DNA of 64,000 nucleotides from positions 744,001 to 808,000 of the forward strand of contig JAQGEQ010000191.1 in assembly GCA_034620365.1 (NCBI GenBank). Direction: 5' to 3'. The notes under the pieces were generated by a model. The model did not search any database. It had not been told where the DNA came from and saw only the letters and a program-made list of their open reading frames with translations. The position numbers and the translations under genes are program-made. The stretch is from Pegea sp. RAD2-039 (Eukaryota > Chordata > Thaliacea > Salpida > Salpidae). This document shows positions 1 through 12,047 of the stretch, one piece after another. Positions within the stretch are counted from its first letter, which is position 1. Each line of letters begins with the position of its first letter.

Positions 1-60
1 AAGATTTCGACAAAATAGTTTTATAAGTAAAATCTTCAGTTCAATTGTTCTAATCTTCAG

Positions 61-513
61 CTAAACTTAAATTTGTTTAAAGGAGAACTTCCTCACACAA
101 ATTGGGAGTATAAATCAAAAGCTTTCAGCCTATGGAAGTTTCCAATTGGTGCAACTAACATTTCTTATTTAATAATAGGATCTCATGGAAGCTTATCACT
201 TTTGGATACTGATAAAAACACTTTTGTAAGCTCTCATACACTCATAGGAAATGAAAGATTTGTTTACTACGGTTTGTTTTAGAATTTAAAACTGTTTCTG
301 TTTAGAAACATAAAATTAAAAGTATTTTTAGGCACTACATTGTATTGTAACTTTAGTAACGATTCTTCTACTCTTTTTGTTCCTTGGAGACTTAACCGGC
401 CTCTCTACATACAAATGCACCTAGATTCTTCCAATGGAACGGATGGAGGTGTCTTTGAGCGCTGGAGCTTTTATCTGGCTATTAAGAAAAAATACAGAAA
501 AATTGAAAGATAA
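61..513 (+). CDS. ADAMTS-family protein, C-terminal part of spacer domain (3' end of gene, 5' part outside window)
   Basis: Seen: two exons, about 61-271 and 332-513, join across a 60-nt phase-1 intron (GT at 272, AG at 330-331) in the middle of a Gly codon, and the frame ends at TAA 511-513. The peptide holds the spacer hallmark FPIGATNI, then a YYG-TT turn, then RPLYIQMHL and a C-terminal RWSFYLAIKKKYR. The adjacent ADAMTS gene in this window has the same order (FPIGATNI, IYGGTVIKYSG, WSYYIRR). The exon could instead begin at 40, because two CAG acceptors lie close together (37-39 and 58-60). Known: the spacer of ADAMTS and ADAMTS-like proteins follows the Cys-rich region and binds substrate or matrix. 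Inferred: the protein stops right after the spacer with no C-terminal TSP1 repeat, so it is a short-form ADAMTS or ADAMTS-like protein. Whether a protease domain exists upstream cannot be seen. Confidence 0.8.
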
Positions 514-831
514 ACAATCAATTATTGGTTTGTACTTGGATACAGTTTGAGTACAAATCTGTATGAACCAAAATAATAACTCTTTATTAATTTAATCTTA
601 TTGCATATATCTTCTTTCAGACATTGAATACAGTTTAGAAGTGATGTAACAATGTCTCCTTACATATTCCAGTTACTTATTTTAGACTGAAGAATTGTAA
701 AAGATGATTCTTCTTGCTTCTATATTATTTTTCAAACATTTATGGAGATGCTTTAATTAATTAATGATCTTTTATAGACAAAAAGATAGTTTATAATTAA
801 AATGGCTTTTTTAAATCTTTATTTTTCCGAA

Positions 832-837
832 AATAAA
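832..837 (+). terminator. candidate poly(A) signal for the left-edge ADAMTS-family gene
   Basis: This is the first AATAAA I found after the stop at 513, about 320 nt downstream. The hexamer is common by chance in A/T-rich DNA, so this is only a placement suggestion. Confidence 0.3.
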
Positions 838-3800
838 GTTTTGTTTAGTGATTTTGATAAACTGCTGATAAAATGATAAATACTCTGCTTTTAAAATTCG
901 TATAATTTATTCGTTTAGATAATCTTTAATCAACTGTCAAAGTTATTGTCGCTTTTTTCATTACATACGATTGTTTTATTGTGTACCATATAGAAAAAGA
1001 AAAAAATCCAACTAAGTTGCCTTTATTTGAGTTTAGTTGTAACTGATTTTGAAAACTCTAAAGATTTTTGTCTACAACAGAACTTATAAAATGCTATTCA
1101 ATAAAACTCAAAAACTCGAATGTATGAATTGATAGCAAATATAGAATAGATAAAATTGAAATCATTAAAACATTTCAACTACATTAAAACATTCAGAAAA
1201 ATCACAAAATTGATTTTCAACTTAAACAAATTTACTAAAAAATGAAAAAAAATTGTTATTTTTGGGAATATGTGTTAGCGGGAGGTGCTATCTTCAGGCA
1301 CCCTCCTTCGCATTTATTGAAATAAATAAAAATTTTGGGGACCAAAAAAATAATGAAATGAAAATACGATCTGAAAGTCTTGCGATGTTTTTTTGCAAGC
1401 CAACAAGAATTTTAACTTCTTATCTGTTTAAAATACGATGTAGAAATTTTAGCAATAAACTAACAAGAAAAGCTTGGTATAAATAGAATTTTTCATTTAC
1501 ATACTAAAAAGTTAATAAGATATTTGGTGATTTTTTTTCTTTAAAATCATTGTTTAAAATTAAGTTAAAACAAACATTAAAAAAATGAAATGAATTGGAT
1601 CTATTAGTTTGTATCTATCTATTTACTGTATCTTCTATTAGTGATTGTTGTCTCATCAATCAACAAAAAAGGTTAATACTTTTGTTAATTAAGTAAATGA
1701 GCAGTTTTATCAAGCCATAAAGTTCTTAGTGTTTGTGTTAATAACGAGACTTCTTCGAAACATCGAAAGATATTTAATATTGAGAAATATCAAAAGTTTA
1801 CTTACCGCTAGAGAGAGCCAAATATCTTAAGGAGTTTTGAGCATTTAAAAATCTTTTTCAAATTAAAGTATAGAAATCTAAAAAAAACTTTCATCGTCTA
1901 AAATCTTTTTGCACAAGGCTTTATCTGTATGTTTAGTATATGCATCTAATTTGTTCATTTTATGATAAAAATCTTTTTCAAAACTCGTTTAATCTCAAAA
2001 TTATTTAATGTCACTGTAAGTAAGATATTTGGTTTTATTTAAAAGTTTCAATGTTTGTTTCAATCTTGTCATAAGTTTAGACTTTAAACGTTATTAATTA
2101 GCAATCTACAGAAAAAATAGTTTTCAAAAAATTTCATTTATAAATCGTGACTTTAAATTTAAAAAACATTAAGATTAGTGAAATAGATGAAATTGACTTG
2201 AGGATACTGATACTTGTTTAAAGTATAGACTTCAAAATTAGTTTTTAATTTAATGATTATGTCTTTTTTAATGACTTTAAATGGTGATTAAAAATTATTC
2301 AAACCTGTTCGATTAGAGTGTGAAATTGACCATTCAGTTTAAGGCTGGTTATATAACACATATTTATATCTTTGTCGTTGTTTTGAAACAAATTGTAAAC
2401 TGAAAAATTCAACTATTGTAACCATGAACTTAGGTTTATTACAATATTTGGATAGAGTAATTAATAACTGTCTTTAAAGCTGTAGAATTAAAAGGCCACA
2501 ACAAAACAATTCTTTGAAAAATACAAAGGAATAAAAGAGAGATGCTTTGTTAACAATTATTTTTGAAGGATTTTTCCACAAATAAAGGAAATTTTTCTTT
2601 TCAAAGGCAAATAAGCCGAATGAAATCAAAATAAAACAATTATGTAATGAATAATCAACACTTGAAAGTCTCTTGAACAAAAATGACTTTAGGAAAAATA
2701 TTTTTGTAAAGCTATTCAGATTCAACATTTTCTACTAGTCGTTATGGTTTACTAAACTTGACCTGAATGGGTATTTCCGTTGACGATTGAAACGATTTGG
2801 GACAAAACTTTTACTGATACAAAATACTTCTCTTGAAAATTTCATCATTTTATTTTTAAATTACTTTATTGTAAAGATATAAAAACTTTTTATTCTTTTA
2901 TCTATCTTTCTTTTGTTATCAATTATACAAAAAAATATCAAACATATTCAAAAGCTTATAGCTACTTACATTGTAGTTGTAAAAATCCATTGTCTACAAT
3001 CAACTCTTATTTTATTCAATTTGTTATGTTTTATGAACACTGCTTATGTGTCAGAAGTTGTATTTTTAGCACTTTTGTAAAAATGATTGTTAGATGTCTA
3101 TGAAAATATTAAGTATAAAAATATCTAGTAATTTGTAATTAAAGTAAATAACTTTTAAAGAATTTATTTTTCAAGGAACAGTTAGGCAAAATAGAAATCA
3201 ATTACAAAATAGGTAGCATCTTTACATAATAAATTAAAAACTAACTCTAGATTGATTCTGTTTATTTGGAATATAATTGTTTAAGAGTTATCTGAACTAT
3301 AGTTTCCTCATTAAATTTGATTAATTAAAGTATCTATCAGAAACTATATATCGTCAATAAGTCATTGAACCACAATTGATATAGTTGAGTGAATTTGTAC
3401 ATTTTACTGTCAATTTAGTCTTCTATAAAACCATAAGTCTTTAAGATATAAGGATAATTTATATTATGTAAACTCAAGTTATGATAACTTTTGAATAAGT
3501 TTCTGATTAGTTTGTATTTGAAGGATATAAAATATAAATGTGACATAATATAAAAATATAAGAATTATATAAATAATTGGAAAATTTTCTGGTAAATTTC
3601 AAATATAAGTAAATTAGTTAAATTGTTTACAGAGTCCTATAAGACTTGGTTAATGATCAAGCATCTATTATATTTTTGTCAATATATATTTTCAATGTAT
3701 ACAAATATTCAATCTATGTTTAATATATTTTTTGAAAACATTGAAAAGCTTTTTATTCAATACATATTCTATCAGTTAAAAAAATTAAAATTTTATTTTA

Positions 3801-5750
3801 GAAAACTTTTGAAGAGTAACAAATTTAGATTTACTTCTTAATTAACACTTTAAATCGATTATTATGTTCCATAACTGTCTTACATGATTTTGTTATTGTT
3901 TCAAAAAAGCACTTTTCAAATTTTGTTTATAATATTTGCCTCTTTACAATATTTTGTTTAAAAAATGGAAAAATCTTTCTATTTTACATATCCATTAAGT
4001 TTTAATACCCTGATTACAAGATATAAACAGTTTGTAATACAACAGGCTTAAAATATTTGGCACATAAAGGAAAGTATTATTGCTTAACACACGATAGTTT
4101 TCAAAGAATTATCTGATTATACCTAATATCAAATGATGTGTTTATCATTGAGTTTCCGTTTCGTTTTTTAACATCCTATTTAAATTAAAAGCTTTTTATA
4201 ATGATGCTTTAAGTACTTTTATAGATAATTCTTTTTTTCTAAAGCTCTAAATCAAATTGAATATGAATCATACAAAAATTAACCTTTTTTAAACAAACGT
4301 CGTAATTGAAGAAATAATTTTAAGGTGATTTTTTGGTATTAACAGCTTTGTTCGTATATAAAAACTTTAATAGAAGCTATTTCCGTTAATTTTTCAATTA
4401 AAGATCATCATTTAATCAGATTGGCAAAGTCTTACATCATTTTTTAAATTGGTTATTAATATATGATAAAAATACTGAACGATGTAAGTTAAAAGCAACT
4501 CTATTTCTAGATACGTCCAAATACAGAAATACTACATCCTTAGATAGACTTCTTAATAATTCAAATTTAAGATTTTTTGCAATTTGTAAGACGCTTTCAG
4601 TTTTCAAATCTATTTTACATTATATAACAATTCTATTTTTATATTTAGGTTTCAATTTTACTTGTTAAAAAGAGGTGATGATGTAGAAGAACATTTCTTT
4701 TTAATAAATGAGTTCTTAAATTTTGATTAAGCTTTACAAACATGTATGTTCAAATCGATAATTCAAAAAAGCTCAAATGTTAAAGAACTTTCAAACCAGC
4801 TAACCACTTTTAAATAACTGTTAAAATTTTAATAGTTTCAAAACCTTTGACTTGATTTAATTGTTTTAAGATAATAATTAAAAACATTGGCTGGTTTGAC
4901 AAAAATTCTTGATCTAATGGAAATAGATTAGAAACTATTGTTTTAATTTCTCATTAAAACAATTTGAGTAATGAAAAATTATGATGTACAAAATGTTTGC
5001 ACTAAATGATTAACTTTGAAAAACGTGTTTTTTTAAGTGTAAAAATAACCTGTGAATAGATGTAGCTGTATAATTTTAAGGGTAAGTTCTATGTATAGAA
5101 GAATTTCAAGCTATTTTACTAAATGATTAATTGTTAAACAAAATTACATAATTGATTGACATGTACAATAATAATATAAGTAAGATATAGTAAGAAGAAT
5201 TTTAAGTATTGATAACACAGTTTTAAAGTAATTCAAAATATAAAATAATAGAAAATATAATTTAGGAAACAACAAAAAAGGTAGATCGGAAATGATATAA
5301 TACATCCTTTTATATATGACATAATTTTTACATCGTTTTAAAATCACATTAAACTAATTTGATTAGATTTTACGGAAAAATCTACTTTGGTTTTTTAGAT
5401 GTAAATTCTTTGATTTATTAAGATTGAGGTGAGTATAAACTACAACATCAAAGGATTTTGTGGTGTGAATGATTACGAGCTCAACAATTTCAAGTTTTTC
5501 CTTATTTAAAAAAAGTCTTTTTTAGTTTTACTTGAGGTATAAATCTAATAATAAATTTATCATCTTATCTTCTAACTTGTTTATTTACTAAAAAAATATT
5601 GAAACTATGTTTTCTTTTATTCTATATATTATTAAATAAATATTTTTAACTTAAAATCTCAAACTTTTTTTTGAAACCAATTTTGCTGTTAACTTATAAG
5701 TTTTCGAAATATAAACTTTAAACAAAGAATATTTTATTTGGTATCACAAT
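838..5750. other. A/T-rich intergenic stretch
   Basis: Apart from the hairpin at about 1.28 kb, I see short A/T tracts and short open frames of background composition only. A few splice-donor-like sites (for example a reverse-strand GTAAGT near 1801-1806) are preceded by 10-20 codon open frames, which is what chance gives in such DNA. Confidence 0.6.
1279..1308. other. short G/C-rich hairpin in A/T-rich DNA
   Basis: GGAGGTGC (1281-1288) can pair with GCACCCTCC (1298-1306), leaving one bulged C and a 9-nt loop. Flanks are strongly A/T-rich. It could sit in the long 3' UTR of the left-edge gene or belong to an unrecognised small RNA. It matches no structured RNA I know. Confidence 0.4.
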
Positions 5751-5758
5751 ATTTAAAA

Positions 5759-5764
5759 TTTATT
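5759..5764 (-). terminator. candidate poly(A) signal for the CUB/EGF/sushi gene
   Basis: This is AATAAA on the - strand, about 115 nt after the stop codon ending at 5879. A second copy is at 5733-5738. Confidence 0.45.
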
Positions 5765-5878
5765 CAAACAATTTGATATATCCAATTAAAAAATTCCTTG
5801 AAATCAAGTCAATACTTCTAGATTAATTTCTTCTTAAGTTCCTGAAAAATACTTTTGAGATTACCACATCCCATATAC

Positions 5879-8800
5879 TCATGTTTCATCGACCGATTCA
5901 AAGACATCATCACTAAGATCACTTCCACCAACACTTTCACTGACTGTCTTAATTTTTTCACTGTTAAGATCATCTTCTAAAGGGTCTTCAACTTTGTGAT
6001 CTTCTGGGATAGGAGCCCAAGGCCTTGTAAAAAATTGGTATTGTTTATCTTGATAAAAATGTCCTAGGTTTTTACAGCTAAGCATTTTTTCGATAAGTTA
6101 AAAAAGTTTAAATATTTTATACAAAATATTCAATTTCAATTTTCATTTAAGGACCGACAATTTGATTTACCCGCGAAATTTCAGCCATAATGCCAACAGG
6201 ACAATATTCAGCAAAAATAATCCAACAAGAACAGTAAGGACAAGAACAAATGGAGTAAAGATCTTGCCTTCATCTGGATCCACGATAATTATCTCTAAAA
6301 TTTAAAGAATCTTATTAATTTTCTTTTCTGGTGTTTATAAAATTTTTTCAAATCCACCTTTACATTCTGGCATCTCTGCAGTCCACTGACGGTTTCTTCG
6401 ACATTCAGTGATATTTTCACCCAACATCTCAAAACCTTGATTGCACGTGAACTCAACTTTTGTTCCTGTATGGAACCGTTTGTCTTCTTCCATATCAGGG
6501 AGGCCGGGGTTTATACATCCAGTCTCTAAATGTTTTCTCAAATGAATATTTTATTTTTACTACTTGATGTTGATATAAAAGATAACAAACCAATTCTGCA
6601 ATCGCTTCCTTCAAAGAATTCTAGGCAATTACATTCATGTGTCCACCCTGGTTTTTCTCGACACTGTCCACCATTATGACAAGGATTACTAGAGCAAGGT
6701 CTTGGTCTAGCTGTAGATAAATATCATGTGACAACTGCTTATTTTTCAATAACAATTATTTATAAGTAATTGGAAATCAGGCTTAGGTAAACGGGGGAAC
6801 TGATAAGTTGTTATACTTTAATGTTATACAATTATGTTTTGAAACATTAAAGTTACACAACTAAACTTAAAAAAAGTATAAAAAGTAGTTTTAAAAATTT
6901 CTCTAAGGTTAACTTATGCGAAAAAACTGTCTGGTTTTCGACTACTGATTTATAACACTCAAAGAGACACAAACTAAATTGCTAAAACCATTTATCTACT
7001 TCTAAAATACAATTATGCAAACCTTTACTCATTTTACATCAACTAAAATAGTCTTTGTAACTTTAGAAAAGTAAAATCTTACTCAGATGTATAAAATTTA
7101 AAAAATCTTGTTATTAGCTCATTGGTTTGTTTGACAAAACAGATTACTTAACACCAATAACAATCATGTTGTCAGTTTGCTTTGCTAAATAACTATCAAA
7201 ACTTAAAAAATTCATGTAACAGATGAAGTTTATTGCCACAAATCTGTTATTTTAAAATTGATTTATGTCAAAAAGGTGCTAAGAAAATAATATTTACTTC
7301 TTCATTTTTCATCTTTTGTATAGTAAATAAAACTTTTGTCATGTGAGAGGTCGAAGCATTCTTAGTTTATGGGTGACTTAAAAAAAGGAAATTTTGTAAT
7401 GTATTTTATTATAGTGAAGAAAAATACTTTTAGAAATATATTGAAAATAAGAGAAGAAAGCTAATTAATCATAATACCAGAAACATTGTTTAAAGAAATG
7501 CAAATACATCATAAATAAAACAAGGTTAGTCTAATAATTTTTAGGTTTCTGAACATTTTATGTTTATGAAGTTAAAGAGATATTTGTGGCAAACTTGTTC
7601 ATATTTTAGAAGCCACTATCTTTATTGAAACATCTAGTAACTACTCCTATTTAGTTCAATCAAGATGCTACGAGACCACTGTAACAACTTTTGCATCAAT
7701 TAGAGCTGATATTTGGAGCTAATCTTACATGATGTGATATGCAAGTACATCTGTGTTACATGTAAGTTTTTTTGATAAATGTTTGGTAATAATATAAGTT
7801 GAAAAACCTCTTTCACAATTGTATCCAAGATAAGCTTCCGGGCAATCACATTTGTAATGATTTTTTCGTTCAGAATCATCGCATCTTCCTCCATTTTTGC
7901 AAGGATTCGATCGACATTCCCTAATATCAGTTTCGCAATTTTCACCTGTTACTCTACGCAACAATTTGTAGTATTTGGAGACTGTTTTAATAAAGTAAAC
8001 TAATTTTGATTAAGTAACAACAATTGAATAAATCAAGTTAGCAAGATAAGTAGTTGTGAATATAGCTTCTATTATACAACACAAATAAAGAAAACATTTT
8101 CGAACTGGTGCTTGTGAAGTTTACTTTCAAAAGTTTTTTTTAATGGATTTGAAATTTACCCTGGTATACAGCGACACTTTGGAAAGATATTGTCTTCTGA
8201 ATAACACCGTCCGTCAGTTCCACAAAAGTTTGCATCCTCACAAGGATCATGATTAAGTGTTACTAGAAATTAGTTATTTCAAAAACAGCTGACTTGAAAA
8301 ATATATCAGTTTATTTTAACTTTTCAAAAATTCAATTAATTTAAATTGTTATAAGAAGTAGCATATAAGTTTGAAAATAAAAAGCAATTTGAAAGACTAC
8401 TAACTACTATAACCAAGTTTAAATCCTCGGTAATTAACTGAATCATCACTTTTAAAATGGATGTACAAGGATCCTAATCCGCGAATCTGCTCTTCATGAT
8501 GCTTGTAGCTAAAATTTACAATAGTCTTAAGATCTTTGAAAAGAAGTGAGACGTTATGCAAATAATAAATATGTTCTAACCCGCAGTATCTTCTTCCGCC
8601 TATAGTTGAGATGGTAATATTGATATAATCAAACTCACAAGTTTCATTTGACTGGTTTTCCCCTATTTCAATTCTTGAATCTAAAAACTTAAGCTGCAAA
8701 ATAAGTTGATTGTTTAAATCATTGCATTTAAACATCCCCTTCTACAAGAGATTAAGAAATTTAATTAAAAGATTTTTTGATTGAGTTCAAGTACCAAAAG

Positions 8801-10795
8801 TTTTTAAGACGAGCAAAATAACAGAGAGAGATTAAGGAAAACAAAAGATAGTTAATTGAAGTGATCTCAGAAATTGTTCTTCTTATTTTAGTAACAAATC
8901 GATTTTTAAATCTAATAAATGAACTTTTAATATATATATTGATTCGACTCACATGGTTACTTCTACAAACTTTCATGGCTCAATATAAAAGTTAATTTTT
9001 TGTGAAATAAAGCAGCTTATTGTTGATAGTTGACTAATAAATAGCAGCCATCTCTTTATTACCCCTTAGCAATTATTTACGAGATTAAATAGTAAATATT
9101 TAAAGTGGATGTTTTCTATCTATAGATGAACAACAACTATAAATCGTAGTTACTGTCTTTAAATAGTGACAGTTTTCAACATACTTTACAAAACATTTTA
9201 AGAGTACTTGAACGGGTAAATCTACATCTTTAAATAAAAGAAAGATTTTGATCTTTTAACTAGAAATATAAACATAAATTTACGATTTTTCAAACTTTTT
9301 AGAATTCTTTTCATCAGTTTGTTTGTGTATAATAGAAAAATAATTAGCAACAATTTTTGTATATTTAATAGCAAGTATCAATTATTTTAGACTTTCATGA
9401 AAATCAAATTTGAAAGAATAATTTCTATTATATTGTTAATCCAGATCTGAGACTTTGAAAGATACAAAAGACTCTTTAACCACTATTCGAACATTCTGCT
9501 ATTTTAATTGTAGCTTTCATCTTTTTGCTTTCAGTCTAATTTCATTAAAGTATTTCATCATATTAAAAAATAGAATAATTTTATGATAGATTTTTGATTT
9601 ATTTCACTGTTCTTCTCATAAATAAGAGCTTAAAAAGTTACATGTGAAAAATTAAATGATAAAACTCCACACAATTTTTATAGTAGTAAAGTTAGTATCT
9701 CACTAAGCTAAATATTTTTGAGCTACTTCGTATATATTTATCATAATTTTAACTATCTTCCCCTACAATTAATCAAATTATTTGAGTTGTAGACAGAATC
9801 TACACGTTTGATGAAAATAAACCAAGATTAAATAATCTTTACAGATTGACAGTTAGTAATAGAAACAAGCGAGCTGTTGATGATAAAGCTCTTTATCTAT
9901 ATTAATCATTATTTTAAATTAAAATTTTTATAATCTTAGAGTACAGAATAAAAGCAATTGTTCAACTTAATTTAGTTGCTGATATTTTGCTGAAACAATA
10001 ATTTTTCACCTTTAAGTTGAGTACATAATGAAATATCTATTTTTAACTTTAATTTAGAAGCATTTATCACTAATGGTTAAAGTTATGCCAGCTAAAATGT
10101 GTATCAAAACAATCAAGCGCTAATTTGTAGAGCTTTCTTATTTACGTTGAAATATAATTTCTAAATAACAAACCATATTTAAAGTATCTGGCCGACCAAT
10201 ATTTTGCCATGTGCAATCAGAGTTAGATGGGTATGTGTTGTCCTTTTCAGCTGCACTTTCTGGGTACATTGGACTGGTCAGGATTGCCATTTCTCCAATT
10301 TCCAAAGGTCCACCGCAACATTTCACAACTAAGAATTTAAATCTTATTTTAACATCAGATTTTAAAGTTGCTATTTTTGATATTATATTCAAATTAACAC
10401 ATGAGCACGTGAACGTCTAATTGACTCACTAAAAAAGAATAAATCTGTTTAGATAAAGTCTTATACGGCTTAAAATAGACTAATAATAGAAATATCTTTA
10501 GCTATAATCATTAGTTTACACATGAGAATAATAGAAAGGCCTGTACCATTTTATTGAGTATTATTTGACGCAATAAAATTACTTTTGTAGAACATTAAAT
10601 GAAACACTAAAACTTTAAAAAATTTTTCATAAATGTTGTAAATTATTTGGGTTACGAAACATAATGCAAATGTTTTAGGTCATGTTTAAAAAAATGTTCT
10701 ATTTATTCTAAAATAAACGAACTATTTACAAAAAACTAACCTGAAGTTATAATTGAACCAAAAATAAAGAAAATAATTAAATTTTCACACAACAT
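5879..10795 (-). CDS. type I membrane protein: CUB - 3x EGF - sushi/CCP - TM - acidic cytoplasmic tail
   Basis: Nine exons join in phase: 10795-10741, 10328-10174, 8693-8405, 8262-8160, 7953-7808, 6710-6591, 6525-6358, 6294-6171 and 6077-5879, giving 452 residues. The start is the ATG at 10795, which opens a hydrophobic signal peptide (MLCENLIIFFIFGSIIT). Residues about 22-165 form a CUB domain: CCGGP start, SDCTW, CEFDYINI, RRYCG and a GFKLGY end. Three EGF modules follow at about 173-207, 210-248 and 253-287, with the usual six Cys (PGVTGENC, NPCKNGG, NPCHNGG). A sushi/CCP module spans about 293-345 (EFTCNQGFEMLG, RQWTAEMPEC). A transmembrane helix lies at about 360-383. The tail of about 65 residues is rich in Asp, Glu and Ser. 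Most module boundaries are phase-1 introns, as in shuffled extracellular modules. It is probably a cell-surface receptor or adhesion protein; the ligand is unknown. I recognise no named orthologue. Confidence 0.88.
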
Positions 10796-11947
10796 TGTAC
10801 CAGATATACGAAGAAAGAAATGGCTGACGAATTACGATCTTGACTTTCAACAATGTCTATGGACAAGTAATGTCGGCCACTTTACTTTGAGTTTCATTTG
10901 TCAATATGTTGCTTTTGAGGCTTTCAATTGTTCACTATTCTTCTGCTGATTTAGAAACAAAGAGAATTGGAAGATCAATTCTTTTAGATAACCAAGTAAA
11001 GTAAATCACAAGTATAAGTGAGAATTGAGTTGGAGTTTACCTCAAGTGTCTTTCGGTTAAAAAATAAAGACAAGAGAAGTTTTGAAGAGAAAAGAACAAA
11101 GTTAGAAAATTCTTCCAATCAATATAAAATGTTTTTGACATATGTTTAATTTAAATTCAAATTTTATAATAGCTTGTAACTCAATGAACAACTTTGTAGT
11201 AAATATTTCATTACAATATTGTAGACGGTAAACAATATTTAAAAAACAGACATATGTATTTTTCAACAATCCGAAGATGTATTCAAAATCACAACTTGAA
11301 TACAACTTTTCTAAAAGCATAGAGTGAAAAAGTTTTAAAAACTAGATATGGTAGATTTGTTTACATTTAGTAATTTATATAAGAAAAGTTTTTTCTCATA
11401 AATCTTTAGTATTTTATAAACTGCCTAAAATATTTAAAAAATAACTTTCACACTTTCTATTCATATACACAAGCAGACGAAGCATCAAATATTCATGTTT
11501 AGAGAACAACTCATATGTGATTAACAATAAATCATTTTAAGAAAAACGTTATTGTATTTATTGTAGTAAATTGATTTCTTATTTTAGTTAAAACAAAGTC
11601 TTATATATTTTTTTATAATCTAATATTTTGAAGTGAAAACATAAACATATCGTAATTAGGATTGATTTATTTTGTATTACATTGTGATGTAATCAATATT
11701 CAATCAAATATAATATTGTAAATGTAAATTTTTTAATTTGTATGTTTGTTGCATAAGAACAAATTTGAATTACATTTACTGTTATATAACCAATGTTGCT
11801 TAGAAACGTTTCCTAACTCAAAAAAAAATTATTCAATTAAATATAAAGTATTTCTAAAAGTTGCCAAAATGAGGTAAAATTGAATAATAAAACAAGAACA
11901 CATGGTGACATTATATAAGCCAACTTGTTTTCGTTCCAAATATTAAA
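10796..11947. other. 5' flank of the CUB/EGF/sushi gene
   Basis: The first ~150 bases upstream of the ATG at 10795 are less A/T-rich than the rest and probably hold the 5' UTR and promoter. I found no convincing TATA box. From about 11.0 kb on the sequence returns to A/T-rich background with no supported gene. Confidence 0.4.
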
Positions 11948-12047
11948 TTATAACTTACATGGATAAATTGTGATTTCTGGAAATTCTCCAAGATTTTTTT
12001 TTGTATTTAATCCGATGGTTTTAGCGCGAGCAATAAGGGTTTTGTTT
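11948..12047 (-). CDS. candidate terminal exon of an unknown gene
   Basis: On the - strand a fair acceptor (TTTGACAG, 12055-12048) is followed by 33 codons ending in TAA at 11948-11950. The peptide contains LIARAKTIGLNTKKNLGEF and ends IYPCKL. It is enriched in G/C-starting codons compared with its flanks (it includes GCTCGCGCT). A possible upstream exon ending near 12258 would join in phase 2, but every frame from its best acceptor hits a stop, so the rest of the gene is not established. No domain is recognised. An open frame this long is common by chance here. Confidence 0.2.

Noticed and set aside
10211-10420. + strand open frame over the CUB exon
   Set aside because: It is the complement of the well-supported - strand exon 10328-10174.
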